Below, one piece after another: positions 17,507-25,911 of a DNA stretch of 64,000 nt. Source of the stretch: Pectobacterium zantedeschiae (GTDB taxonomy: Bacteria; Pseudomonadota; Gammaproteobacteria; Enterobacterales; Enterobacteriaceae). The translations under genes were made by a program, and so were the position numbers. Within the stretch, counting starts at the first letter, position 1. Every line of letters begins with the position of its first letter. Under the pieces are notes generated by a model. The model searched no databases. It was not told where the DNA came from and saw nothing but the letters and a program-made list of their open reading frames with translations. Location of the stretch: the NCBI RefSeq assembly GCF_004137795.1, contig NZ_NWTM01000003.1, positions 124,001 to 188,000 of the forward strand, written 5' to 3'.

Positions 17507-19189
17507 TTGTGTAAGTATTTTTATTTTATAAGTCTTATTCTTTTGAGTCTCAGTAGCTCAACCTTTGCCGCCACCGCCATCAGTCCAACGGATCGTGATG
17601 CGCTGGAATTCCAACAAAAGTCATTACTGGAACAGGCCAAACAGCAGCGTTTATCGCTGGAAAACAGCACCACCTTAACGATACCGACAGTCACAGCACC
17701 AACCACAAAAGATGCCGTCTGTTTCCCCATCCAAAAGATTGTCTTTCATGATGCAGCGTCGCTCCCAGCGAAAGATCGCACGGCCATTCAGCAACGCTAC
17801 CAAAGCCGCTGCCTTGATTTAGCCACAGTCCATAACGCCGTGAGGGAAACCACCAACGCCTACCTCAATCGTGGCTTTGTCACCAGTCAGGCCTATTTAC
17901 AGGAACAAGACCTCTCCGGCGGCACGCTCATCATCAGCGTCAGCGAGGGAAAGATAGAAGCCATTCGCATGGAAGGGGAAACGCCACTCGCAATCAAAAT
18001 GGCCTTCCCGGGGCTGGAAGGACGTATTCTTAATCTGCGCGACATCGAACAAGGGATGGAACAGCTAAATCGCCTGCCTTCACAGCAGGTTGCGATTGAT
18101 ATTCAGCCAGGAAAACAAGCCGGAAGTTCGATTGTTTATCTCAAGCGCACCACTCAAGCCCGTCCTGTAACCCTATCAATTAGCACTGACAACAGCGGAC
18201 AAAAAAGCACGGGCCGCGAACAGCTTTCTACCCATCTCACGCTCGATAACCCATTGCGACTCGCCGATCGCTGGTGGCTCACAGCCAGCCGCGATAACGC
18301 ATTCAGCCATAGTTACGGAAGCAAAGCCTTATCGGGCGGGATGTCTTTGCCATATGGCTACTGGACGCTCGGCTATCAATACGCCTGGAATGACTTTTTC
18401 CAACCGATCCCGATCGGCAGCAGCGCATATCGCTATGAAGGGCAAAGTAATACTCATCGGCTCAGCCTTAACAGAACGCTCTATCGAGATGGGAAGCAGA
18501 AGCTGGCGCTGGATGGCGCGCTCTCTCGTCGACGCACCGAGAACCGGATGGCGGGTGAGCGCCTTGAAGTTAGCAGCCCTACGGTCAGTAGCGCTAGCCT
18601 TGGGCTCAGCTATAGCACCACGCTGGCGGGCGGATATTTTACGCTCAACCCAATGTTAAGCCACGGCCTGCGGAGCTGGGGCGCGACGGGTGACGTAAAA
18701 GAGAGCAGTGGCCTGCCACGCAGCGAGTTCCGCAAATTTAGTGTCAGCAGCAGCTATTTCTATCCGCTTGCACCTTCGCTGTACTTCCTGACATCCCTTT
18801 ACGGCCAAACCACGCCGGACAACCTGTATACCAGCGAACGCGTCTCACTCGGCGGCGAGTATTCCGTCCGAGGCTTTAAGGAACAAACGCTAACTGGCAA
18901 CCGGGGTTTCTACTGGCGTAATGAAGTGAACTGGCAATTCACCACCCTGCCGTTTTTGGGAGATATCGCATTAACCACCGCGCTGGATAGCGGGTGGATT
19001 ACGGGGAAAACCGGCAAAGTTGATGGCGGCAATATGACCGGTGCTTCCGTCGGCCTGTCTGCATCTTCACGTTGGGTAAGCCAATCAGTATCGCTCGGCG
19101 TACCGCTGTACTTCCCGGACGATCTCCATCCTGACAACGCCGTCGTTTACTGGCAAGTCTCCCTCCCCGTTACAGCGATTTTTGATTAA
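17507..19189 (+). CDS. cdiB: CdiB/ShlB/HecB-type two-partner secretion transporter
   Basis: 560 residues. The signal peptide (FISLILLSLSSSTFAA) is followed by POTRA domains (FPIQKIVFHDAASLP, then GGTLIISVSEGKIEAI) and a 16-strand-type barrel. Typical TpsB blocks are SLGGEYSVRGFKEQTLTGNRG with the lid-contacting VRGF, and DLHPDNAVVYWQVSLPV at the end. The frame starts with TTG at 17507 (MCKYFYF), with AAGGA eleven bases upstream; no ATG fits, so initiation is unusual and probably weak. It secretes the adjacent CdiA across the outer membrane. The cdiA start follows 34 bp after the stop. Confidence 0.88.
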   Translation: MCKYFYFISLILLSLSSSTFAATAISPTDRDALEFQQKSLLEQAKQQRLSLENSTTLTIPTVTAPTTKDAVCFPIQKIVFHDAASLPAKDRTAIQQRYQSRCLDLATVHNAVRETTNAYLNRGFVTSQAYLQEQDLSGGTLIISVSEGKIEAIRMEGETPLAIKMAFPGLEGRILNLRDIEQGMEQLNRLPSQQVAIDIQPGKQAGSSIVYLKRTTQARPVTLSISTDNSGQKSTGREQLSTHLTLDNPLRLADRWWLTASRDNAFSHSYGSKALSGGMSLPYGYWTLGYQYAWNDFFQPIPIGSSAYRYEGQSNTHRLSLNRTLYRDGKQKLALDGALSRRRTENRMAGERLEVSSPTVSSASLGLSYSTTLAGGYFTLNPMLSHGLRSWGATGDVKESSGLPRSEFRKFSVSSSYFYPLAPSLYFLTSLYGQTTPDNLYTSERVSLGGEYSVRGFKEQTLTGNRGFYWRNEVNWQFTTLPFLGDIALTTALDSGWITGKTGKVDGGNMTGASVGLSASSRWVSQSVSLGVPLYFPDDLHPDNAVVYWQVSLPVTAIFD

Positions 19190-19223
19190 GCAATTGATTA
19201 ATTGTAAAAATAAGGAAAGTCAC

Positions 19224-22200
19224 ATGGAAAAATTCAATAACCGCGCCACTCGCGGGCTTAGCTATGTGCTGATCTATCTCACTGCGATTCAGCCGTTACA
19301 CCCTGCGTTCGCGGCACTCACGCCAGACGGCCCCCGCACGCAGGTCAACAACGCGGGTGCCGTCCCGGTCATCAATATCGCCACGCCGAACGCAGCGGGC
19401 GTTTCTCACAACACCTATCAAGATTTCAGCGTCGGGACACCCGGTGCTGTGCTAAACAACAGCATTGCCGCAGGCCAATCGCAGCTGGCCGGACAGGTAA
19501 ACGCTAACGCTAACCTCAATGGCAAAGCGGCAGAGCTGATTATCAACGAAGTGACGGGCTCAACCCGTTCAGACCTGCAAGGAAAGGTCGAAGTCTTCGG
19601 GAGTAAAGCCAACGTATTGATTGCCAACCCGAATGGCATCACCTGTGACGGATGTGGGTTCATCAACACACCTTCAGCCACGTTGACAACCGGTAAACCA
19701 GTGTTGGATCAGCAAGGCGCACTTGAAACGTTGGAAGTGAAAAAAGGCAGCATCACCATTGGTGGGAAAGGCCTGGACGGTTCAGCAACGGATTATGTCG
19801 ATATCCTCAGCCGAGCAACCGAACTGAACGGCAAAATCAACGCAAAAAGCCTGACGCTGACTCAAGGCAGCAATCGGGTGGATTTCAAAACCGGCACCAT
19901 CGCCCCTATCGCCGGAGAGGACACAAAACCACTGCTGGCAGTCGATACCAAAGCGCTCGGCGGCATGTATGCAGAACGCATCCGGCTCGTGGCAACCGAA
20001 GATGGCGTCGGCGCTAATGTCGCCAACCTAACGAGCTCTCAGCAAGGCATTACGCTGGACAGCAAAGGTAAAATCCAGCTCGGTAATGTGCACGCGAAAA
20101 CCGACCTTAATCTGACCGCACAGCAGGTCGATATTGCTGCTGGCAATACGGTGAAAAGCGACCGAGATATCACGCTTGCCAGTACCGTATTAAATAACCG
20201 AGGGAATATCATCGCGGGCGAAGATATGCGCCTGTTCAACGATAGCCTGACCAACACGCAGGCCACTATTGAGGCCAACAACAACCTGTGGATTCAAAAA
20301 GACGCGGCAGGGAAAAAAGGCGTTAAGGTCGAAAACCGTTCGGGGACGATTAAAACCAATACCGGGGATTTGGTGATTCGGACTGAACAATTGGATAATG
20401 TGCGAGATAAACTTACGATAAAGCGCGAAGAGATGGTTCCAACCTCTACGTCCATAAAATCCGCAGAAGAAAGCATTGATACAGCCTACAAACCATACTT
20501 CAAAGGAGAAGAAAACAAAAAGTGGTTTGGTGATGCGATTGATTATAATGATGTACTCGCCATAAATGAGGGGAAAATACAGTATGAAGTTTCTAATAAC
20601 AGCCCCGAAGCTATTATCTTATCCGGTAGTAATATTTATATTAATGCCGCACAGCTACATAATGATGCCAGCCAACTATCTGCATCAAAAAGTGCCGTCC
20701 TAACCGGAGAAAGATTCACATCTGTCAGTTATCAATTAGGCATCATGGATATTGATTCCGAATATATTTTTGACGGTGGAGAAAACTTGCTAAACCCAAT
20801 TCCTATGCCAAACTTTTTTGAGCCGAATAGAAAAGATCCATCATGGATGAAAAAAATGGAGTCTTTTTACAACTGGCGTGAGAGCCTACCATTATCTTCT
20901 CACATTACGGCTGGAAGTGATCTGGTTGTTGATTTCATAGACACATTAAGCTTTGATAAAAAAGCACCTTACGATATCAAAACCCCAGATACAGTTTTCA
21001 CTATTACATCTCAGCCAGCTATTACCGCAAAAAATATCGTCCTAAATGGAAAGAACATTTTCATCAACGATACGTTACAAGCAACAGGAAACATAACGGC
21101 GATAGCAGAAGAAAACATTTCTATCTCCGATGCAAAACTTCAGGCTGAAAAAAATTTATCAGCCATAGCGGGTAATAATATTTCTGCTTTCCAGGGGAGT
21201 TTCATCAGTCAAAACGCTATGCTCACAAGCCGTACGGGTGACATTACGATACACAGTCAGCCCAAAGATGAAAATTATTTAACAGGGCTTTATTATACGC
21301 AAAAAAAACGTCAAAAATTCTCCAAACTCTCTGCTTCTGATAATCTAGAAATTAACTCAGGTGGTAATATACATCTATCTGACATAGAGATAACACAAAG
21401 CAAAAATATAGCCATTACAGCGAATAAAGATATATTATTCATCCACTCTGAAAATTTATTACAACAATCGCCAGATCTTTCTCCATCTTCGGAGGAACGT
21501 CAGCCTCTTTACAACGATGCCTTACTAAGAACCAGCGAAGTTAACGCCACAAACGATATTTTAATGAATGCTGGCGGCACTCTTCTGTTGCAAGGAAAAC
21601 GCCTTAATGCTGGAAAAGATATCAGCCTCAGCGGTGCTTTGGATGTAATAATCAACCCGAAGAGTAAAACAAAAGGATATGATCTCGACTTTCTACCAAG
21701 TCGTGCCCCAGAGAGCGTCAGTCAACTATATAGCGGCAATAACCTACAAATTAGCGCAGGACGGGATATCGAAGCTCAAGGAATGAAAATAAACAGTAAA
21801 GGAAGAGCTACATTAGCCGCTGGGCGCGATTTCACTCTTCCCGCATTAGCATACTCATTCATTGATGATTTAAATGATAACAATAAAGATGATCGCCAAT
21901 CTGTAGCCTCACTTCATACCGATAAAGAATTAACGATCTCGGCGAATGGCACTCTTATTGCCACCGGAACCGATTTCTCTTCCGGTGGTGATATGACATT
22001 AAGTTCCGGCGGAAAAATGGAATTTAACGCCGTGGCTAATCATGTCTATCGAGAGGGAACCAACGAATATAGTGAGTCCGTTACGCAAAAAAATGCCGTC
22101 TTGAACAGCGGAGGAATACTCACTCTGTTATCCAATGGCAGCATTCTCTTCCAGGCGACCCAGCTTATCGCTAAAGGTGCATTAGATGCCGCAGCCAAAG

Positions 22201-24368
22201 GTGGTTTCCTCTATGCGCAAGCGGCGGAAGAAAGTAGCCATTACGAAAAAACCACCACCACACGCAAATGGTACGGAAAGAAAACCACCATTCGGCAAAC
22301 CAGCCACAATGTCACGAACAAAGTGACAGAATTCACCGCAGACGGTGATATCAATCTGCTCAGCCGTGATGACAGCACCTATGAAGCCAGCAAAATCAAC
22401 GCGGGCAAGAATGCCAAGCTGACCAGCACACAAGGAAGCATTAACTTCAAGGCGGTCAAAGACACCGCATTCGAGCAGACGATCACCACCTCAAAAGGGT
22501 TCTTCATCAAGAGCAATGACAAGGGCTATACCAAAGACACCTGGTTGCTTCCAAGCATCTACTCTGGCGGCCAACTGACTATTGATGCCGCGACTGGCAT
22601 TACCGCTGATGCAAAAAACCAGAATGCACAGTCCCTGCAAAATGCTCTTTTGGTGTTAAGTAATAACCCCGGCACTGCCTGGCTTAAGGATTTAAACAGC
22701 CGCACCGATGTGCAATGGAGCACAGTACAAGATGCCTATAGCACCTGGAACCATACCACACAAAGCCTGAACCCCGTTGTAGGTGCAGTAATTGCAATCG
22801 CTGTTGCGGCGGTAACCGCAGGCACAGGACTGGCAGCAGCAGCGGGTCAGTTGGCTGCTGGTGCTGTGGGAACTGGAGCCAGCGCGACAACAATCGCTGT
22901 AGTAAACGGTGCAGCTTATTCAGGCATGACAGCGCTGACCTCGCAGGCGGCAGTCGCGCTAGTGGATAACAAAGGCAATCTGTCCAAAACGTTCCAGGCC
23001 ATGAGCAGCAGCGATTCTGTTAAATCTCTGGTTACCTCAATGGTAATCGGCGGCGCATTAGCAGGCTTCGATGAAGTCATGCAATTTAGCCAGGCAACTA
23101 ACGGCACAACCGTCATCGACCCCGCTAAGGCTAAGCTACCCATGCTCAGCAACGGGGACTGGAGCAAGGTCGCGCAGCGTGTCGCCGGGCAATCAGTGAT
23201 CAACTCCAGCATCGGAACCGCAATTAACGGCGGTAGCTTCAAAGATAATTTCACTACAGCACTCTTGAGTAATATCGGCAGTCAGATCAATGCTGAAGGG
23301 GCAAAATTTATTGGGGATAAGGGAGAAGTCCTCGGCTTGCCGATAGATGACCCTAGACGAGTAATCAGCCATGCGGTTATTGCGGGTGTTGCAGCAGAAA
23401 TCGGAGGGGGCAATGCTAAAGGGGCTGCGGCCGGTGCGTTGGCCGCAGAGCTAGCGGCAATCAGTTTAGGCAACACTTTCGTTGATCCAGCCTTAAGAGA
23501 AATACAGATAACCTCTACTGGCAGAATTATTGGTGCTTTGGCGGGAGCCGCTATTACCGGCAAAGCCAGTGGTGTTAATAGCGGAGCCAATGCTGCCGAA
23601 AGTGTCCTGCTATATAACTTTCTTATGCATGATGAACCCGCCAGAATGGCGAAAAAATTGGCTGACTGTAAAGGAAACGGTGAATGTGAAGTCGATATCC
23701 GCAAAGAAATAACACGGCTGTCAGCACAGAATGAGAATAAGTTCGAAAGCTGCAGAGTTGCAGGAAACGGTGACTGCATCAATGAGATGTTGTCAGGGAT
23801 ATCTGAGGCGAGCGGATTTAGGGAACTAGGTTTGCAGATTGGTTTCGACATTGCCGGACAATATCAGCAGATGGGAGAAAATGCGTATGATCGGTTTGAT
23901 ACATGTGGCTGGAATGTGGGTACAGGCTGTGCGCTAAAATTATGGGGAAAAGAGGCAGTAACTGAAGCTGTCTTATTGGGCGCTGGCTGGGGAGTGGCTA
24001 AGTTTGCCGGCCCCGCTATTGGAAAATATCTTACTGAAGTGGGGATTCTTTCACAGAAAGGCGCTTTAGCTAATATAAAAAGTGCACAGGTTGGTTTAAA
24101 AGACCCCGCTTATGTTGATACTTTAAAAAATCAAATGAAAAATAATTCATTTAATTTCTCGAATATGGAAAATAGAGTAGGTGGCTATGTTGATAAGAAC
24201 GGGAAGTATTACCTTCTCGAAGGTAATCATCGAATGGTGGCCGCCAAGGAATTGTACCAAGAGACAGGAAACTCTCTATATATTGAAAATTTGATAAAAA
24301 ATGGGAAATGGACTTATACTGAAAAATATACAAGTGATGTGTACTCTTTACCTGTAAGGAAAAAATAA
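19224..24368 (+). CDS. cdiA: CdiA-like filamentous haemagglutinin with ParB-like C-terminal toxin
   Basis: 1714 residues from ATG 19224, with AAGGAAAG six bases upstream. Order: signal region (RATRGLSYVLIYLTAIQPLH); TPS secretion domain with NPNGITCDGCGFINTPSATL; an FHA-type beta-helix to about residue 1100; a DUF637-type hydrophobic/Gly-Ala region at about 1140-1330; a pretoxin region with AAESVLLYNFLMHDEP where many CdiA proteins carry VENN; then a variable tip. The last 70 residues include YYLLEGNHRMVAAKELY, a ParB/sulfiredoxin-fold G(N/H)HR motif, so the toxin may be a ParB-like nuclease. At 1714 residues it is much shorter than classical CdiA (over 3000). The stretch at about 20,400-22,150 is visibly AT-rich, suggesting mosaic origin. 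Confidence 0.85.
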   Translation: MEKFNNRATRGLSYVLIYLTAIQPLHPAFAALTPDGPRTQVNNAGAVPVINIATPNAAGVSHNTYQDFSVGTPGAVLNNSIAAGQSQLAGQVNANANLNGKAAELIINEVTGSTRSDLQGKVEVFGSKANVLIANPNGITCDGCGFINTPSATLTTGKPVLDQQGALETLEVKKGSITIGGKGLDGSATDYVDILSRATELNGKINAKSLTLTQGSNRVDFKTGTIAPIAGEDTKPLLAVDTKALGGMYAERIRLVATEDGVGANVANLTSSQQGITLDSKGKIQLGNVHAKTDLNLTAQQVDIAAGNTVKSDRDITLASTVLNNRGNIIAGEDMRLFNDSLTNTQATIEANNNLWIQKDAAGKKGVKVENRSGTIKTNTGDLVIRTEQLDNVRDKLTIKREEMVPTSTSIKSAEESIDTAYKPYFKGEENKKWFGDAIDYNDVLAINEGKIQYEVSNNSPEAIILSGSNIYINAAQLHNDASQLSASKSAVLTGERFTSVSYQLGIMDIDSEYIFDGGENLLNPIPMPNFFEPNRKDPSWMKKMESFYNWRESLPLSSHITAGSDLVVDFIDTLSFDKKAPYDIKTPDTVFTITSQPAITAKNIVLNGKNIFINDTLQATGNITAIAEENISISDAKLQAEKNLSAIAGNNISAFQGSFISQNAMLTSRTGDITIHSQPKDENYLTGLYYTQKKRQKFSKLSASDNLEINSGGNIHLSDIEITQSKNIAITANKDILFIHSENLLQQSPDLSPSSEERQPLYNDALLRTSEVNATNDILMNAGGTLLLQGKRLNAGKDISLSGALDVIINPKSKTKGYDLDFLPSRAPESVSQLYSGNNLQISAGRDIEAQGMKINSKGRATLAAGRDFTLPALAYSFIDDLNDNNKDDRQSVASLHTDKELTISANGTLIATGTDFSSGGDMTLSSGGKMEFNAVANHVYREGTNEYSESVTQKNAVLNSGGILTLLSNGSILFQATQLIAKGALDAAAKGGFLYAQAAEESSHYEKTTTTRKWYGKKTTIRQTSHNVTNKVTEFTADGDINLLSRDDSTYEASKINAGKNAKLTSTQGSINFKAVKDTAFEQTITTSKGFFIKSNDKGYTKDTWLLPSIYSGGQLTIDAATGITADAKNQNAQSLQNALLVLSNNPGTAWLKDLNSRTDVQWSTVQDAYSTWNHTTQSLNPVVGAVIAIAVAAVTAGTGLAAAAGQLAAGAVGTGASATTIAVVNGAAYSGMTALTSQAAVALVDNKGNLSKTFQAMSSSDSVKSLVTSMVIGGALAGFDEVMQFSQATNGTTVIDPAKAKLPMLSNGDWSKVAQRVAGQSVINSSIGTAINGGSFKDNFTTALLSNIGSQINAEGAKFIGDKGEVLGLPIDDPRRVISHAVIAGVAAEIGGGNAKGAAAGALAAELAAISLGNTFVDPALREIQITSTGRIIGALAGAAITGKASGVNSGANAAESVLLYNFLMHDEPARMAKKLADCKGNGECEVDIRKEITRLSAQNENKFESCRVAGNGDCINEMLSGISEASGFRELGLQIGFDIAGQYQQMGENAYDRFDTCGWNVGTGCALKLWGKEAVTEAVLLGAGWGVAKFAGPAIGKYLTEVGILSQKGALANIKSAQVGLKDPAYVDTLKNQMKNNSFNFSNMENRVGGYVDKNGKYYLLEGNHRMVAAKELYQETGNSLYIENLIKNGKWTYTEKYTSDVYSLPVRKK

Positions 24369-24377
24369 TCACTTTAT

Positions 24378-24406
24378 CGATAGCCACTACCTTTAGTTGT
24401 GGCTAT
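24378..24406. other. Hairpin between cdiA and the first immunity gene
   Basis: GATAGCCAC (24378-24386) pairs with GTGGCTATC (24398-24406), 10 bp after the cdiA stop. There is no T-run, so it is more likely an RNA-stability or partial attenuation element than a full terminator. Confidence 0.4.
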
Positions 24407-24442
24407 CACTCAACTAGTTAATAATATTAAGATGGAGGAATA

Positions 24443-24778
24443 ATGAAAAAAAACGAAATATATATTGATATATTACAAGTGACATTACCTCATTTGCGTA
24501 TGATTGCATCATCCAGTTTCATTCACAGGATGAGAGATCGTTCTGCAGTGTATGAGACACAGTTGATTCATGGATTCTATTCTTTGTTGTCTCATGAAGA
24601 ATTTAAAGATGATGACATACGTTTCTTAAATTACCACTGTCGATATTACTATGAGAATTGCAACTCAAAAATCAGTATGCTTTATAACGATCATTTAAAG
24701 AGTTTTTCGGACCTTTTCTCAATTATTCCAGATGATTTGAGAGAAAAACTTGAATGGGAAGGACCAAAGATAGTTTAA
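24443..24778 (+). CDS. cdiI: Candidate CdiI immunity protein, copy 1
   Basis: 111 residues starting MKKNEIYIDIL behind GGAGG. No signal peptide or membrane segment; acidic and aromatic-rich, as for a cytoplasmic toxin-binding protein. The family was not recognised. It lies directly after the toxin tip of cdiA, the expected immunity position. It is clearly related to the gene at 25,466: both share KKNEIY near the start, a DI-FLN...RYY-ENC...IS block in the middle and KL.WEGPK at the end. Immunity against the ParB-like tip is inferred from position. It is AT-rich compared with neighbouring core genes. Confidence 0.7.
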   Translation: MKKNEIYIDILQVTLPHLRMIASSSFIHRMRDRSAVYETQLIHGFYSLLSHEEFKDDDIRFLNYHCRYYYENCNSKISMLYNDHLKSFSDLFSIIPDDLREKLEWEGPKIV

Positions 24779-24925
24779 AATAAAGCAGACAAAGCGGCCC
24801 TTTCCAGGCCGCCACTCTAAAATTGAATACATTATCTTTAGCATGACTTTCATGGGCAAATATTAGACAATGGAACTTATATATAAAGTGGATAAAATAA
24901 TTGGTAACATTGAGGATTACTTGCC

Positions 24926-25391
24926 ATGAGCACTGTTAATTCAAAAAATCACACCACCAAACCCTAACTATGAGACATGTTTGGAGTGTCGCGCAAAGTT
25001 GCTGATTTATCCTGCTGAGATGCACCCTGATGAAGTTAGCGCGATCCTCAATATTGAACCGACTCAGAAAAATATCATTGGTGATAGAAAAACAAATAGT
25101 TTAGGTCGAACCCGTGAAGTAAAAACATCAGGATGGTTTCTGTCATCCGAAGACTTCGTTTTTTCAAAAGATCTCAGAGATCATATTGATTGGATTGTCG
25201 CTAAGCTTGACGCTTCCCGAGAAGGTCTGAAAAAACTACAAAATACACCTGATGTTAACATGACACTTAGCTGTGTATGGTGGTCGCCGGTCGGTCACAG
25301 CGGCCCTGTGCTATGGCCAGAGCAGATGAAGGCATTAGCTGATTTAGATCTGGAATGTGCTTTTGATATCTATTTTTATCCTGAAAAATAA
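24926..25391 (+). CDS. DUF4279-family protein, probable immunity-type gene with an N-terminal frameshift
   Basis: The recognisable protein is CRAKLLIYPAEMHPDEVSAI onward, with GWFLSSEDFVFSKDLRDHID and a WSPVGHSGPVLWPEQMKAL tail, about 136 residues ending at 25391. It resembles DUF4279 proteins, which are often found beside polymorphic toxins. The best start is ATG 24926, with GAGG at 24912-24915, but that frame stops at a TAA after MSTVNSKNHTTKP. One base over, the frame reads LLIQKITPPNPNYETCLECR straight into the domain. A single-base indel near 24,930 is therefore likely. Otherwise translation would need a non-ATG start such as TTG 24981. It may be inactive. Confidence 0.6.
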
Positions 25392-25465
25392 CACAATAGC
25401 GTATATCAACAATAAATTCCCTTACTTAAAATCACACATTAAAAAATAGATCGGCCATCCTATTT

Positions 25466-25795
25466 ATGAAAACATTAAAGAAGAACGAAATATATGTAAA
25501 AATGTTATTACTCTCTATCCCTTATATCAGGAATAGACAGAAATCTAAAAAATCATCTGATTTATCATGCTATCATGAGGCGGAACTTGTCCATAATTTG
25601 GCTTACACTATCTTGACACCAGATTTTGAAGATCACGACATTTACTTTCTAAACAATCAGGCAAGGTATTATATTGAAAACTGTAGTGATGATATTTCAA
25701 TAGCTTATAGCGGTCAAAAAGAACTTATATCATCTCTTTTTGAGATGGTTCCACAAGAAATGAAGTCTAAGCTCTTGTGGGAAGGTCCAAAATAG
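25466..25795 (+). CDS. Candidate CdiI-like immunity protein, copy 2
   Basis: 109 residues, MKTLKKNEIYVKMLL, paralogous to the gene at 24,443: I judge over one third of residues to be shared, including the C-terminal LLWEGPK. The two are separated by the DUF4279 gene. No strong ribosome site precedes ATG 25466. Such second copies are common as orphan immunity genes retained from an earlier toxin tip, and may protect against a related toxin from neighbours. No orphan cdiA-CT fragment lies directly before this copy. The function is inferred only from the relationship and position. Confidence 0.65.
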   Translation: MKTLKKNEIYVKMLLLSIPYIRNRQKSKKSSDLSCYHEAELVHNLAYTILTPDFEDHDIYFLNNQARYYIENCSDDISIAYSGQKELISSLFEMVPQEMKSKLLWEGPK

Positions 25796-25813
25796 AGATT
25801 AAGAGTAATTCAG

Positions 25814-25847
25814 ACAACATCCATGAAGTTTAATTCATGGATGTTGT
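25814..25847. terminator. 14-bp perfect stem-loop closing the CDI locus
   Basis: ACAACATCCATGAA (25814-25827) pairs perfectly with TTCATGGATGTTGT (25834-25847) across a 6-base loop. It sits between the convergent immunity gene and ggt and is followed by mixed T/A sequence, so it is probably a bidirectional terminator. Confidence 0.6.
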
Positions 25848-25911
25848 GAATAGTTAAAAATAATCTATAGGTAGGGGGGAAGTAAACCGCTTCTCCTGAC
25901 GTGCATTCAAA

